Shown piece by piece: positions 1 through 9,105 of a stretch of 64,000 nt of DNA. The stretch covers positions 1-64,000 of the forward strand of contig JAFMVD010000031.1 in the NCBI GenBank assembly GCA_025499625.1. The letters are read 5' to 3'. Numbering within the stretch: the stretch's first letter is position 1; every line of letters begins with the position of its first letter. This DNA comes from Carboxylicivirga fragile (lineage in GTDB: Bacteria > Bacteroidota > Bacteroidia > Bacteroidales > Marinilabiliaceae). The position numbers and the translations under genes were made by a program. Under the pieces are notes generated by a model. That model made no database searches and had not been told where the DNA came from. It worked only from the letters and a program-made list of their open reading frames with translations.

Positions 1-16
1 AAATATCCTTTTTTAC

Positions 17-91
17 TACCCCTAAATCCCCTAAAGGGGTGCGATAGCTATCGCACTTAAGCCTCCACTTTAGGGGAGGTTTGGAGGGGTA
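17..91. repeat. composite extragenic inverted repeat with GATAGCTATC core
   Basis: Outer arms TACCCCT and AGGGGTA and inner arms CCCCTAAAG and CTTTAGGGG form a long imperfect inverted repeat. Inside it, 39-56 is a perfect 18-bp palindrome, GTGCGATAGCTATCGCAC. Nothing here is coding. The same palindrome core recurs at 27200, 44009 and 54840, so this is one member of a dispersed family. The rest of 92-207 holds nothing I can identify. Confidence 0.75.
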
Positions 92-207
92 AAACGAAGG
101 TAAAGTTACAAACTGTAAGTTTGCTTGTTCACAAAAATACTTCTTGGACACCCTCTTTTTTGGTAATATCTAGTTCAACTTTCAAAGCTAAGCTGACAGA
201 AGAGCTC

Positions 208-909
208 TTAATTCTTTAGCCCCATTTCCAATTTTTTCTTCACTTCTCGTAAAACCCTTTTATGTAGTCGGTTTTTATATTCATCCACAAAGGTAATGAC
301 GGGTGCTTTGTCGATTTTGGCCAACTCACGCAAAGCCCACGAAAGCGCCTTTATTATCATTTCTTCGTGGTCATCAACCACCAAGCGACAAATATCTAAT
401 GTTCGCTTAGCGTCACCAAAGCCGCCTCTTGCTTTTTGGTTGAGCGAAACGGTGGCCACAACAGCTATTCTTCTCATCCAAAAATTATCCGCTTCAAGGT
501 AACGTTTTACTTTCTCTGTACTGACAAGGTTTTCTCTCCAGGCACGGCCAACCACAAGTGCTCCAAAATAATCAACCGAAACCCAATTGTCTAAATTTTT
601 CTCAATGCTTTCAATATATTCTTCGCTCAGTGATTTATAAACATTTTTCTCCGCTTGCAGATACTCAAAAGCTATTTGTTGTAATTCAAAAACGTCTTTG
701 TCAATTAAGCGCTTTATAAGTTCTAATTTTTCATTCGTTCCCTTTGCTTTTGTCAACTGTTTTAGCTCTTTAAGCACAATTTTTAAATTAGGAACAGTCA
801 CGCCAACAACATGCATTTTAGTCGGATATGATTTCTTTGCATATTCAATTCGTTTCTCGTCTGCAAATCCTTCAAGTGATTCTCTGATGTCCTTTATCAA
901 ATTCTCCAT
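208..909 (-). CDS. AlkD-type DNA alkylation repair glycosylase
   Basis: A HEAT-like-repeat DNA glycosylase that removes N3- and N7-alkylated purines. At 233 aa the length fits the AlkD family. The catalytic positions are visible: W109 and D113 in NWVSVD, and an arginine pair in WMRR (R146/R147), matching the Trp/Asp/Arg set described for Bacillus cereus AlkD. The protein is all-helical with no signal peptide, so cytoplasmic. Its start overlaps the end of the truncated upstream gene by 13 bp, which may mean translational coupling in the ancestral arrangement. The substrate range is inferred from the family. Confidence 0.88.
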   Translation of the reverse strand: MENLIKDIRESLEGFADEKRIEYAKKSYPTKMHVVGVTVPNLKIVLKELKQLTKAKGTNEKLELIKRLIDKDVFELQQIAFEYLQAEKNVYKSLSEEYIESIEKNLDNWVSVDYFGALVVGRAWRENLVSTEKVKRYLEADNFWMRRIAVVATVSLNQKARGGFGDAKRTLDICRLVVDDHEEMIIKALSWALRELAKIDKAPVITFVDEYKNRLHKRVLREVKKKLEMGLKN

Positions 910-1262
910 GCTATGGTTCTTAACTCCACTTGCTCCAGGGTAAATTTCAAGGATAAATCCATTTTTGTGTACTTATAATTGATATCATCCATCTTAATGG
1001 AGTCTAATGTATAAATAAACCCCGGGTGTTTTGTTTTAAATTGGGTCATGTTTTCAACAAAAGTAACAATAGTACCTTCGCGTGTTAAGCAACTTTTTAA
1101 AAAAACGTAGATGTCAAGCATATCGGTATAGTTTAGAACCGATTCTTCCAGCTTTTCCTTATTCGTATTTATTTCCCGCAGTATTGTTTCTGTCGCAATC
1201 TCCTTTTGTTTTTTCAGTTTCTTTGAGGCCGTCCATTCGTTTAAATAAAGAGCCAGAAACAA
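897..1262 (-). pseudogene. 5'-truncated membrane-anchored hypothetical protein
   Basis: Only a TTG codon can start this 121-aa frame. It opens inside what looks like the end of an N-terminal membrane helix (LALYLNEW), followed by a Lys-rich helical region. Bacteroidota have many proteins whose first helix ends in a similar ALxLNEW motif about 25-30 residues from the start, so the first part of the gene appears to be missing. In the same frame a stop codon lies shortly upstream, beside the inverted repeat at 1295-1322. Function unknown. A rare TTG start on an intact short protein is the alternative. Confidence 0.5.
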
Positions 1263-1294
1263 GGTAAAGTTATTCGAGTTGACCCCATGCCAAT

Positions 1295-1322
1295 GTACCT
1301 CTTAGCTTTGCCCAAGAGGTAC
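1295..1322. repeat. 9-bp perfect inverted repeat with 10-nt loop
   Basis: GTACCTCTT and AAGAGGTAC flank a 10-nt loop, between the end of the opine dehydrogenase-like gene and the truncated gene. No T-run follows on either strand, so an intrinsic terminator is unlikely. It may be the scar of a rearrangement that removed the 5' end of the neighbouring gene. Confidence 0.5.
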
Positions 1323-1350
1323 TCCAAGAAGAAAATGTATTATTTATTCG

Positions 1351-2556
1351 CTAATCCAAAATATCGTCAATACTTTGATAACCGTACAATGGGGGAATAC
1401 CCGACATGAATTCTTTCGTCAGGCTTTCGCTGTCTAAGATTAAAGTATCACCATCTATGATACGCTCGTTACGTAGCTCCTGCGCCCAGGTAATAATACT
1501 ATCGATGGTAGGCACTTCAAGATTCAGTTGATCGGCCATCCACTTTGCAATACATAGGCCGTAGTGAATATCGTCGGTAAAGAAACGGTGATCCTTATCA
1601 ATCACCCACGCACCGTTTTCTAATTGAACGGTAGGTGGCTTAATGGCACCCAAGGTTTCCGACGTAGTAAACGATACACGTATATCGGTGTTTTCCGACT
1701 CGTAGGTAACGCGTTCGAGACTTAAATAATCGAGCATGTAAGTGAAGTTATGCTCTGGATATTTTAGTTTGATGGCCTCTCTAACCTTTGAATAATCGGC
1801 ATCTAAGGCCTGAAGCAGATCGGCCGATTTTTGATCGTAATCGCGATAAAAGTAAGGGATATCTTCTTTGTTAGCCCATTTGCCTTCGCACTTTAAAAAT
1901 AAACCATAACAACGTGATGGGTGGATAATTTGATTATCGACCGACAAGGTTAATGACAAAAAGTTATCGGCCAGTTTAAAGGCACCTTTCTTTAACCAGC
2001 GCTCACAAATGTTTTTCAAGAAGCGCTCATTCAAATCATCAAAACGCTCTGGTGGCGAAACAGCTACCACATTTACTTCTTTGCAACCATAGGTTACGCC
2101 TACCTTACCGTACTCAATAATTCGGCAAATCCATGGAATAAGACCGATGGCAAAGGTTGTGATTGTTGCCAAATCAAACTTATTTTTGATCTCATCCACC
2201 ATCCAGTTAAAACCGGCCTGCCCATAGATGGTACCAACAAATACTTCCTTGTCATTCGACAGATGTGGCGCTAAATTATGAAGCGCTATGCGATACTTAC
2301 ATACTGGCATGCACAAAATCACAAAATCGGCCTGTGGAATTACCTCTGCCGGATTATCACTAATCTTAATTAGTTCGCCTTTAAACTCCTCCTCAAGCTC
2401 CCCATTAATCGATTGTAGTTGAAGATCTACATTGGCAGACCACTCCTCAGGTCTACGCGTAAGAATATTGACTTTGAAACCTGCTTTGGAAAGAAAAGGA
2501 ATTAAAATGTGCGCACTACTACCACCACCAACGATGCATACTTCTTGATTAATCAT
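1351..2556 (-). CDS. opine (octopine/nopaline) dehydrogenase family protein
   Basis: A 401-aa NAD(P)-dependent dehydrogenase. The N-terminal Rossmann fold opens with VGGGSSAH (G10, G12, A15), and the C-terminal helical domain carries the family His in NQIIHPSRCYG (H212). Family members reductively condense an amino acid with a 2-oxo acid, or run the reverse reaction. The substrate cannot be read from sequence. No signal peptide, so cytoplasmic. It stands alone, with 320 bp upstream and a rearranged region downstream. An NAD-dependent ketopantoate or glycerol-phosphate type reductase is less likely because of the H212 block. Confidence 0.75.
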   Translation of the reverse strand: MINQEVCIVGGGSSAHILIPFLSKAGFKVNILTRRPEEWSANVDLQLQSINGELEEEFKGELIKISDNPAEVIPQADFVILCMPVCKYRIALHNLAPHLSNDKEVFVGTIYGQAGFNWMVDEIKNKFDLATITTFAIGLIPWICRIIEYGKVGVTYGCKEVNVVAVSPPERFDDLNERFLKNICERWLKKGAFKLADNFLSLTLSVDNQIIHPSRCYGLFLKCEGKWANKEDIPYFYRDYDQKSADLLQALDADYSKVREAIKLKYPEHNFTYMLDYLSLERVTYESENTDIRVSFTTSETLGAIKPPTVQLENGAWVIDKDHRFFTDDIHYGLCIAKWMADQLNLEVPTIDSIITWAQELRNERIIDGDTLILDSESLTKEFMSGIPPLYGYQSIDDILD

Positions 2557-2877
2557 AACGGCAAATTGTTTTTAATGTGTATTGTTATAGTTACAACCCT
2601 CCTTGAGATAAACTGCGAGTGATTCACTCCTACAGCTCTCTCGAACACATAACACACATTATACAGCCGATTATCTTACTTAGTAGACATACAATAGAAT
2701 GGCATGGGAAAACGATAAGTATAATTTCGTAATCAAATTAATAAGGTTTTAAGGTAGGCTTTATTAAATGGAATAAGCCATAATTGTAGAATTCTTTTTA
2801 ATAGCCCGCACTAATTTTGTAGTACTAGCACAGCTTACAAAGCTGCGCTTTCAGAGGCCTTAAATTTAAGCAACATT
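2557..2877. other. intergenic region with one hairpin
   Basis: No gene is supported. A 10-bp hairpin with one mismatch (AGCACAGCTT and AAGCTGCGCT, 2827-2849) lies just downstream of the lipoprotein gene on the minus strand. It has no good T-run, so it is a weak terminator candidate. The rest should hold the promoter of the dehydrogenase gene, but I see no confident match to the promoter consensus. Confidence 0.4.
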
Positions 2878-4140
2878 TTATTCACTCTTCCAATTATAAT
2901 TAACAGTATAAAAAAGCTCCTCGTAGCAAGAGATATGCTCAACAAAGCTGATCAAATGCGCATGTGAGAAAGAAATATCATTTAACCCGTAGGCCCATGA
3001 ATCAACACCTTTGGTAAAAACAAAAAGCCCACTTTCGTTCGGATCTTGAGTCGAAATATAGGGATTGAGGTAATCGTAGTCATCCACATAGCTACAATTA
3101 TTATCCAGCAATATCCACTTGCCCCCAACAAAAACTTCTGACATCACATGTCCGGCAAATGCTTTGGTTTCACCATTAATATAGCGGTAAGCCCAATCAA
3201 CATCGGCAGTCTCCACTAAAAGAGCAGGAAATCTAAGTTTACGTAACAGGCTTGAAATCATAAGAGCTGATGTATGGCAGCCATACAGGGTTTTTCCTTC
3301 ATATAGTTCATTAACGTTCTCTTTACCTACCATTGAACCTCCCGCGTTTTCAAAGGTGAAATTCTGATTCACCCAATGACAAACCTTCAAAACACCATTT
3401 ATATCATTTAAATATGTCCCGATTGCCGCACGAACCTCATCTACATAGATTGCTTTAAGATCAGATTGCTCACCTGGCTCAAGGTATTTTTCCGGATGTT
3501 CATAATCGATGCCAAAGCTAAAATCCACTGACTCCATATCCAGTTCACATTCTGCTTCAAATTCAAGTTCAAACTCAACCAAACTTCCCTTAAAATAAAA
3601 CATCATTGTGTGATTGCTACTAAGGATATCAAAATCTTCCAAGCCTCGTATTCTATTAGCAGATGCTTGTGTAAGTATTAGCTCAAACTCATCACCGTTT
3701 CGCTGGACAGTTAAACTGCCCTTATCGGTATGGTACACTCCCGAAAACGCTTCGGTTGCGGCATCATAATCAAGCACAGCAACACACTCATAGGCATCCG
3801 TGTCGGTCAATTTATTGTTCGAGCGAAACACATCGCCTTGCAGGATGTCAGCATGTTGCGAGTAAATAGGCATATTTATAAAATATCCTGTACCTGTGGC
3901 ATTTTCGCCATCAAAATATAAGTTGTCGGAAAACAGGCTAATGATATATACATATCCAAAGTCAGGGCCATTCTCTGTGAAGTAGTGTATGGTTCCTTTT
4001 GAGATAGGATACTCAATGCCATCAATATAAAAGGCATTTATTCCAGTATCGGGTACTATATCTTTTTCATCGTCTTTATTACAGCCTGCAACTATAAGCG
4101 CTGCGGCTATTAGCAGGATTATAATCTTAAGGGTTTTCAT
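2878..4140 (-). CDS. lipoprotein with transglutaminase-like domain
   Basis: A 420-aa lipoprotein. The signal peptide ends in a lipobox with C20 (IVAGC), followed by acidic residues. The middle (about 40-210) is beta-rich and unrecognised. The C-terminal part looks like a transglutaminase/protease-like fold, with C288 in LYGCHTSA, H331 in FAGHVMSEV and D346 in WILLDNN as the likely catalytic triad. Such domains act as cysteine peptidases or amidases. The substrate is unknown. The gene lies 144 bp past the LytTR regulator on the same strand, so it could be a target of that system, but this is inference. Confidence 0.72.
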   Translation of the reverse strand: MKTLKIIILLIAAALIVAGCNKDDEKDIVPDTGINAFYIDGIEYPISKGTIHYFTENGPDFGYVYIISLFSDNLYFDGENATGTGYFINMPIYSQHADILQGDVFRSNNKLTDTDAYECVAVLDYDAATEAFSGVYHTDKGSLTVQRNGDEFELILTQASANRIRGLEDFDILSSNHTMMFYFKGSLVEFELEFEAECELDMESVDFSFGIDYEHPEKYLEPGEQSDLKAIYVDEVRAAIGTYLNDINGVLKVCHWVNQNFTFENAGGSMVGKENVNELYEGKTLYGCHTSALMISSLLRKLRFPALLVETADVDWAYRYINGETKAFAGHVMSEVFVGGKWILLDNNCSYVDDYDYLNPYISTQDPNESGLFVFTKGVDSWAYGLNDISFSHAHLISFVEHISCYEELFYTVNYNWKSE

Positions 4141-4284
4141 AATGAAAGAGTTGGTTCAAGGATTTAAGATAAGTTACGAATGAACCACTGGGCTGTCAAT
4201 GTATTTTGTATGGTTAAACGAGAGCAAATTTTAAAAACAACGGCCCTGTACTTGAAAATAACTCCGATAACATAAAAACACACA

Positions 4285-5049
4285 TTAACTATCCAGCCAG
4301 TCTTTAAATAAACTAACTCTTTCCCTACTGATTAGTATGCGCTCGTCGTTACAGTGATATAATTTTATTTTTAAACGACTCTGCGAATAAGCTGTAATAT
4401 CAGAAATAGCTGTGTGTTTAATAATATACTGCCGATTAATCCTAAAAAAGATATCAGGGTTAAGTCGATCAATTAAAGCGTCTAAAGAGTAGTCGATCAA
4501 ATATTGGCGATTCTCTAATGTTTTCAAATAGGTCCCTTTCGATTCACTATAAAAAAATGCAATTTCTTCAATTGGAATAGACTTGATATGGTCTCCAACA
4601 CGCACTGTAAAACGCTTCTTAAAGTCCTTAACCAGCATTTGCCTGACTCTATCAATCACCTCGGCTGTGAGAAAAGGAACAGACTGGCCTACACGCTCAT
4701 GATAACGACACAAAGCCTTCTCAAGCTCCTGCTTATCTATGGGTTTTAGTAAATAATCGACACTATTAACCTTAAATGCCCGAATAGCATAATCCTGATA
4801 AGCGGTTGTAAAAATAACCGGTGAATCAATATTGACTTTTTCAAATATTTCAAAACTTAAACCATCTGCCAGTTTAATATCCATCATAATCAGGTCAGGC
4901 ATATTGTTTGCTTTAAACCACAGAATGGCATCCTCCACCGTATCAATTTCGGCTAATATTTTTATGGACGGATCACATTGAAGCAATAAGTCCTTTAAAC
5001 GCTGGGCAGCCAGTATTTCATCCTCAATTATTACAACTTTTATACTCAT
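4285..5049 (-). CDS. LytTR-family response regulator
   Basis: A 254-aa regulator. The receiver domain (about 1-125) has the acidic pair at E10/D11 and phosphoacceptor D57 in LIMMDIKL. The C-terminal LytTR DNA-binding domain (about 150-250) contains the typical FFRINRQYIIK block. It should bind paired direct repeats upstream of its targets once phosphorylated. It follows the LytS-type kinase gene by 12 bp on the same strand, so the two are almost certainly co-transcribed. The nearby TonB receptor or lipoprotein are plausible targets. Confidence 0.93.
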   Translation of the reverse strand: MSIKVVIIEDEILAAQRLKDLLLQCDPSIKILAEIDTVEDAILWFKANNMPDLIMMDIKLADGLSFEIFEKVNIDSPVIFTTAYQDYAIRAFKVNSVDYLLKPIDKQELEKALCRYHERVGQSVPFLTAEVIDRVRQMLVKDFKKRFTVRVGDHIKSIPIEEIAFFYSESKGTYLKTLENRQYLIDYSLDALIDRLNPDIFFRINRQYIIKHTAISDITAYSQSRLKIKLYHCNDERILISRERVSLFKDWLDS

Positions 5050-5061
5050 AGTTCTTGTGAA

Positions 5062-6132
5062 TCAAGCTTCAGCATTTTCTTCTTCTTTCAACATCGAGAG
5101 CAATGGTATTCTCACTTCAAAACATTCTTCATCCTCCCTAACAATAAGCGGATTGGAACTAAAATAACGATATCGCATTCTTATATTCTCCAGTCCAATA
5201 CCTGTTGAATCTTCTTTCTCTTTCTTCTTATTTACCGTATTGCTTATAACAATATAATCTTCCTCAAGCCACACTTTAACATTCACGGGTTTTTTCTTGG
5301 CAATGACATTGTGTTTTACCACATTCTCGAGTAGCATTTGAAGCGACATTGGAACCACTCTGCCCTCTTGGTATAAAGCATCACTAATAGTTACAATCAG
5401 ATTATCACCATACCTTATTTTTAACAGGAAAATATAATCCTTTAAGGCATCCAGCTCTTCTTTTAAGGTTACTGTTTCATTGTTTTTTTGTTCAAGTACA
5501 TATCGATACAAATACGATAGTTTCTTAACAAAAGCTTCCGCTCTATATGGATCAGAATGAATCAATTGAATCAGAGCATTAAGGCTGTTAAAAAGGAAAT
5601 GTGGATTAACCTGACTCTTTAAAGTCTCGTATTGTAATGCAGTATGCTCATGCTTGAGTTTCTCTTGCTCAACAGCAGCGTCTTTCCATTTTCCGAAGAA
5701 CAATATACTGTTACTTATCAATGATGAAATCACCAAAAATGAGAAGGCTATTTTAAGACTCATCATAACCTGTTGCATAAAACTAGCCCACTGCAATTGT
5801 TCACTATTATAATGCCATACGTAAACCACCAGCATAGTAAAGACGATAAAAACAGCACATAGCAAAACCACTCCAAGAGATTGTATAATTAATCGTCGTA
5901 CAGGGTACCTTAGCCACGGCACCTTTGCATCCAATTTCTTGACCATCCAGGTAACGCTCTTTAACATCGGCCAGCCTGCAATAAAAGAGAACAAGATATT
6001 TTTAAGAACGACCACAAGGGTAAAATCGCGAAAACCCATTATAAAATACACAATACCATTGCCAATTAATGCCAATAACAAGACTTCAAGTAAAAAGCGA
6101 GTGATTTGTTTTGAAAAGCTAGTGTGGGCCAT
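5062..6132 (-). CDS. LytS/YehU-type sensor histidine kinase
   Basis: A 356-aa membrane kinase of the His_kinase (PF06580) type. About four hydrophobic segments fill the first 150 residues without a large periplasmic domain. A short coiled linker precedes the phosphoacceptor H178 in QVNPHFLFNSLNAL. The C-terminal ATPase half has an N-box (LLENVVKHN) and a GIGLENIRMR glycine box. It pairs with the LytTR regulator 12 bp downstream. The missing sensor domain suggests it reads a signal in the membrane or through a partner protein. The gene starts 168 bp after the end of the TPR protein gene. Confidence 0.92.
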   Translation of the reverse strand: MAHTSFSKQITRFLLEVLLLALIGNGIVYFIMGFRDFTLVVVLKNILFSFIAGWPMLKSVTWMVKKLDAKVPWLRYPVRRLIIQSLGVVLLCAVFIVFTMLVVYVWHYNSEQLQWASFMQQVMMSLKIAFSFLVISSLISNSILFFGKWKDAAVEQEKLKHEHTALQYETLKSQVNPHFLFNSLNALIQLIHSDPYRAEAFVKKLSYLYRYVLEQKNNETVTLKEELDALKDYIFLLKIRYGDNLIVTISDALYQEGRVVPMSLQMLLENVVKHNVIAKKKPVNVKVWLEEDYIVISNTVNKKKEKEDSTGIGLENIRMRYRYFSSNPLIVREDEECFEVRIPLLSMLKEEENAEA

Positions 6133-6300
6133 TTAACTCTTAATTCATTGTAAAGGTGAATATACCAAATAATTAGATTCAGTAAGCAATAAGCATAAGG
6201 CGAGTGTGCCATTTAGTGCATTTTTAATACTCAGCCTACGCTACTTGACTTTTCAGATGGTCGTCAGAGGAGTGATCCCCTTTTACATTAAACTAAAGAA

Positions 6301-6957
6301 TTACTCCATAGCCATCTCATCATTGGCTTTCCGAAGTGCCTCCTGTGTAACCTGCTTGCCCCAATTAGGGTCAATAACTGAATCTGGTACAAAATGTTGA
6401 AACTTTTCAAGCGCCAATTTATACAATGGTACTGCCTTTTCAATACCTCCCCCCATGGCAGCAGGCATATTTTGAATAAAGGTAGCTTCCAGATAATAGG
6501 CTCTGGGATTATCAGGGTTTAATTGCTTTGCTTGTGCCAGCGCCTTATTGGCCATTCCCATATATTTCATACCTCGCCCAACAGGATCAACCATTATTCG
6601 TGAAGGATACAAAAAAGCCTGTAATACATATAGCTCTGATTCATCCGGAGCCACTTTTTGTGCCGTGTCAATCCACTCTTGTGCACGATCCAATACCTTA
6701 TCCTTTTCGTCCCCATCGCTTATTTGAAAACTCATCAAAACATAGCTATAAGCTGTATAATACATCGGTTGCCACTTATCACTTTCCACCCGACTTATTC
6801 GCTCAAAAGCATTCGCACTTGTCTGGTAGTGTACAATAGTTGAAGAACGGTTAAGTTGCTCAATGGATTGTTGCATCTTTTGAAGATACACATCATCATT
6901 TGCCCGACTAAAAAGAGAAATAAAAACTCCAATAGAAATTAAAAATACCTTCATCAT
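6301..6957 (-). CDS. exported TPR-like protein
   Basis: A 218-aa protein with an N-terminal signal peptide (MMKVFLISIGVFISLFSRA), then helical pairs that read as tetratricopeptide repeats (AQEWIDTAQKVAPDESELYVLQA, split over two helices, and KQLNPDNPRAYYLEAT). Probably periplasmic and a scaffold for protein-protein contact. It begins 18 bp after the TonB receptor gene on the same strand, so the two likely form an operon, with the LytS/LytTR pair possibly reading through. No enzyme motif is visible. Confidence 0.7.
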   Translation of the reverse strand: MMKVFLISIGVFISLFSRANDDVYLQKMQQSIEQLNRSSTIVHYQTSANAFERISRVESDKWQPMYYTAYSYVLMSFQISDGDEKDKVLDRAQEWIDTAQKVAPDESELYVLQAFLYPSRIMVDPVGRGMKYMGMANKALAQAKQLNPDNPRAYYLEATFIQNMPAAMGGGIEKAVPLYKLALEKFQHFVPDSVIDPNWGKQVTQEALRKANDEMAME

Positions 6958-6975
6958 AACTTTAAGATTTATTGA

Positions 6976-9105
6976 TTAAAACATTAGCATTAATACCAAT
7001 ACCGCCTGTTGACGTATGGGTGACACGATGGCTTTACGGTCATAAACACCATTCTTATTTTGTGTTGAGCTAAACTCGTAGCCATAAATGTTGGTTCGAC
7101 CTGTGACATTGTTGACCATCAAATGAATAACCGCTTCTGTATTCAACATATGAGTCAAGTACGTCGCGTTAAGACTTATATCGTGATAAAAATTGGTACG
7201 ACTTTGCATGTATCCTGATAAATTGGGATCATGATAAGGACGTGGGCTAGCAACAGCATAAGTCACACAAAAAAAGGAGCTCAATGCCGGTACAAAACGC
7301 TTCCACACCAATGATAAATTATGAGCCGAAGCATAGGCTGGTGTTGTTTCCACCGGATAATCCCGATATAACCTTTTAGAATCGTTGTAGGAGTAGGAAA
7401 TCCAATAATCCGTATTTTTAAAGGTATCTCCATCGCGCCAGAACAGTTCCAATCCTTGCGAAGAGCCATAGCCATTATTGTGATAGGCTTCAGGCTTCAT
7501 ACTGAATGGAGTGTCAAATGTGAGTAGCTGCGAATACGTTTTATTATAAACCTCAACCCTAAACAGCTTATTCTCATGCTTGTACTGATAATTTAAAATA
7601 TAATGCGACGATCGCTCTGTTTGTAAATTGGGGTTTACTTTCAGATAATCCTCCTGCGGATTCTGAAAGAAAGTTCCATAAGCGAAAGAAACCTGACTGT
7701 TTTGCCCTGTTTTAAAGGCACCTGATAGACGTGGCGAAAACTGGGATTGACCAATCAGGCTGCTATACTCTGACCGACCTCCAAATCGAAGTGCCAGCTT
7801 TGGACTAATCTGCCAATCGGCTTCAACAAAAGTGCCCAATTGATTATTGCCATATTGAAGGATGACTTGTTCCGAAGGTAAATTTATAGATTGATTATAA
7901 TGATGTGCGTACCATTCAACTCCGGCCTTCCATTTGAACCTTGCATTGCCTAGATGTGTAGCTTTAAATTTTAAATGCTGACCATTATTGGTGGTACGCA
8001 TAGCCATTTCATCCAGATCCAATCGATCAACATTATACGCATAAGCGATTCCTCCTTGAAACATCCATTTCTCATTAAGCATATCCGTAAAGCTGGTGTT
8101 CGCATAGACATTTCGATCATCCAATATGAGATTCTGTTCAACTTGCTCTGAAAAATTATGATATCGCATATCCATTTGATTGAGTTGAAAGGACGCAAAG
8201 GTTTTGACTAAACCTGACTCACCAACTTTATGCCGAAACATAAGCGTTGAATTAATCAATTTAGGATCAGACTGCCAATCCAAGCCACTTCCAAACATCT
8301 TATTATGGAAGGCAGAATTAATATAATCCCCCGTGAAGGAAACTGAGCTCCTTCTCCATGTTTTAACTTCTGAAAAACCAGCCCCAACACTCATTAAACT
8401 CAAACTTCTTTTATCCTCCAATTGCAATCCTGTGGTTTTAAGCGCGATTATTGAAGAAAGAGCCTGTCCATATTCAGCCGAATAACCACCTGTACTGAAA
8501 AGCATTCCTTCAAATAACAGTGGTGAGAATCGTCCCCGGGTCGGGATATTAGCCAACTGTGAATAAAAGGGATTCGCAATCAGCAGTCCATCCATAAACG
8601 TTTTGGTTTCGTAACTCTCACCACCCCTAACAAATAAGCGTCCTTCTTCACCTACCTTCTGAGTGCCTGGCACACTATTAAAAGCACCATAAATGTCACC
8701 CTGCGCACTGGCTGTTGAAGCTACATCGAAGGCCGATAATACCATTGATTGTTTTTTATCCCCTGCCTCAAATGTTCCGGCGGTGATGACAACAGACTCC
8801 AATTCATTGATCTTCTCCTTTAAATGAACTTTCAATTCGTCAGGAATACTATCGCTATGAAAGGAATAACTAAAAACATGAAAACCAATACTGCTTATCT
8901 TCAGCTCCTGAATTCCTTTGGAATTAATTAATAATTCAAAATACCCTTCTAAATCAGATGTAGTTCCTTCATAACTCCCTTTAAGGTAAACATTAGCACC
9001 TATAACAGGCTTATGTTTCATGTCCAAAACCCTTCCCTTAAGGCTTAGCTGGGCAACAAGAGACGAAGTTATGAGTGATAATAATATGAATACCAAAAAG
9101 CGCAT
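6976..9105 (-). CDS. TonB-dependent receptor with carboxypeptidase-like domain
   Basis: A 709-aa outer membrane receptor. After the signal peptide (about 1-18) there is a carboxypeptidase-regulatory-like beta domain (about 20-105, LKGRVLDMKHKPVIGANVYL), then a plug (about 115-225, with FVRGGESYETKTFMDG), then a large beta-barrel ending in a C-terminal aromatic residue (VLMLMF). This is shorter than SusC proteins and resembles the Bacteroidota receptors of about 700-800 aa whose ligands are mostly unknown. No SusD partner lies nearby. It is the first gene of the minus-strand run that ends with the LytTR regulator. Confidence 0.88.
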   Translation of the reverse strand: MRFLVFILLSLITSSLVAQLSLKGRVLDMKHKPVIGANVYLKGSYEGTTSDLEGYFELLINSKGIQELKISSIGFHVFSYSFHSDSIPDELKVHLKEKINELESVVITAGTFEAGDKKQSMVLSAFDVASTASAQGDIYGAFNSVPGTQKVGEEGRLFVRGGESYETKTFMDGLLIANPFYSQLANIPTRGRFSPLLFEGMLFSTGGYSAEYGQALSSIIALKTTGLQLEDKRSLSLMSVGAGFSEVKTWRRSSVSFTGDYINSAFHNKMFGSGLDWQSDPKLINSTLMFRHKVGESGLVKTFASFQLNQMDMRYHNFSEQVEQNLILDDRNVYANTSFTDMLNEKWMFQGGIAYAYNVDRLDLDEMAMRTTNNGQHLKFKATHLGNARFKWKAGVEWYAHHYNQSINLPSEQVILQYGNNQLGTFVEADWQISPKLALRFGGRSEYSSLIGQSQFSPRLSGAFKTGQNSQVSFAYGTFFQNPQEDYLKVNPNLQTERSSHYILNYQYKHENKLFRVEVYNKTYSQLLTFDTPFSMKPEAYHNNGYGSSQGLELFWRDGDTFKNTDYWISYSYNDSKRLYRDYPVETTPAYASAHNLSLVWKRFVPALSSFFCVTYAVASPRPYHDPNLSGYMQSRTNFYHDISLNATYLTHMLNTEAVIHLMVNNVTGRTNIYGYEFSSTQNKNGVYDRKAIVSPIRQQAVLVLMLMF

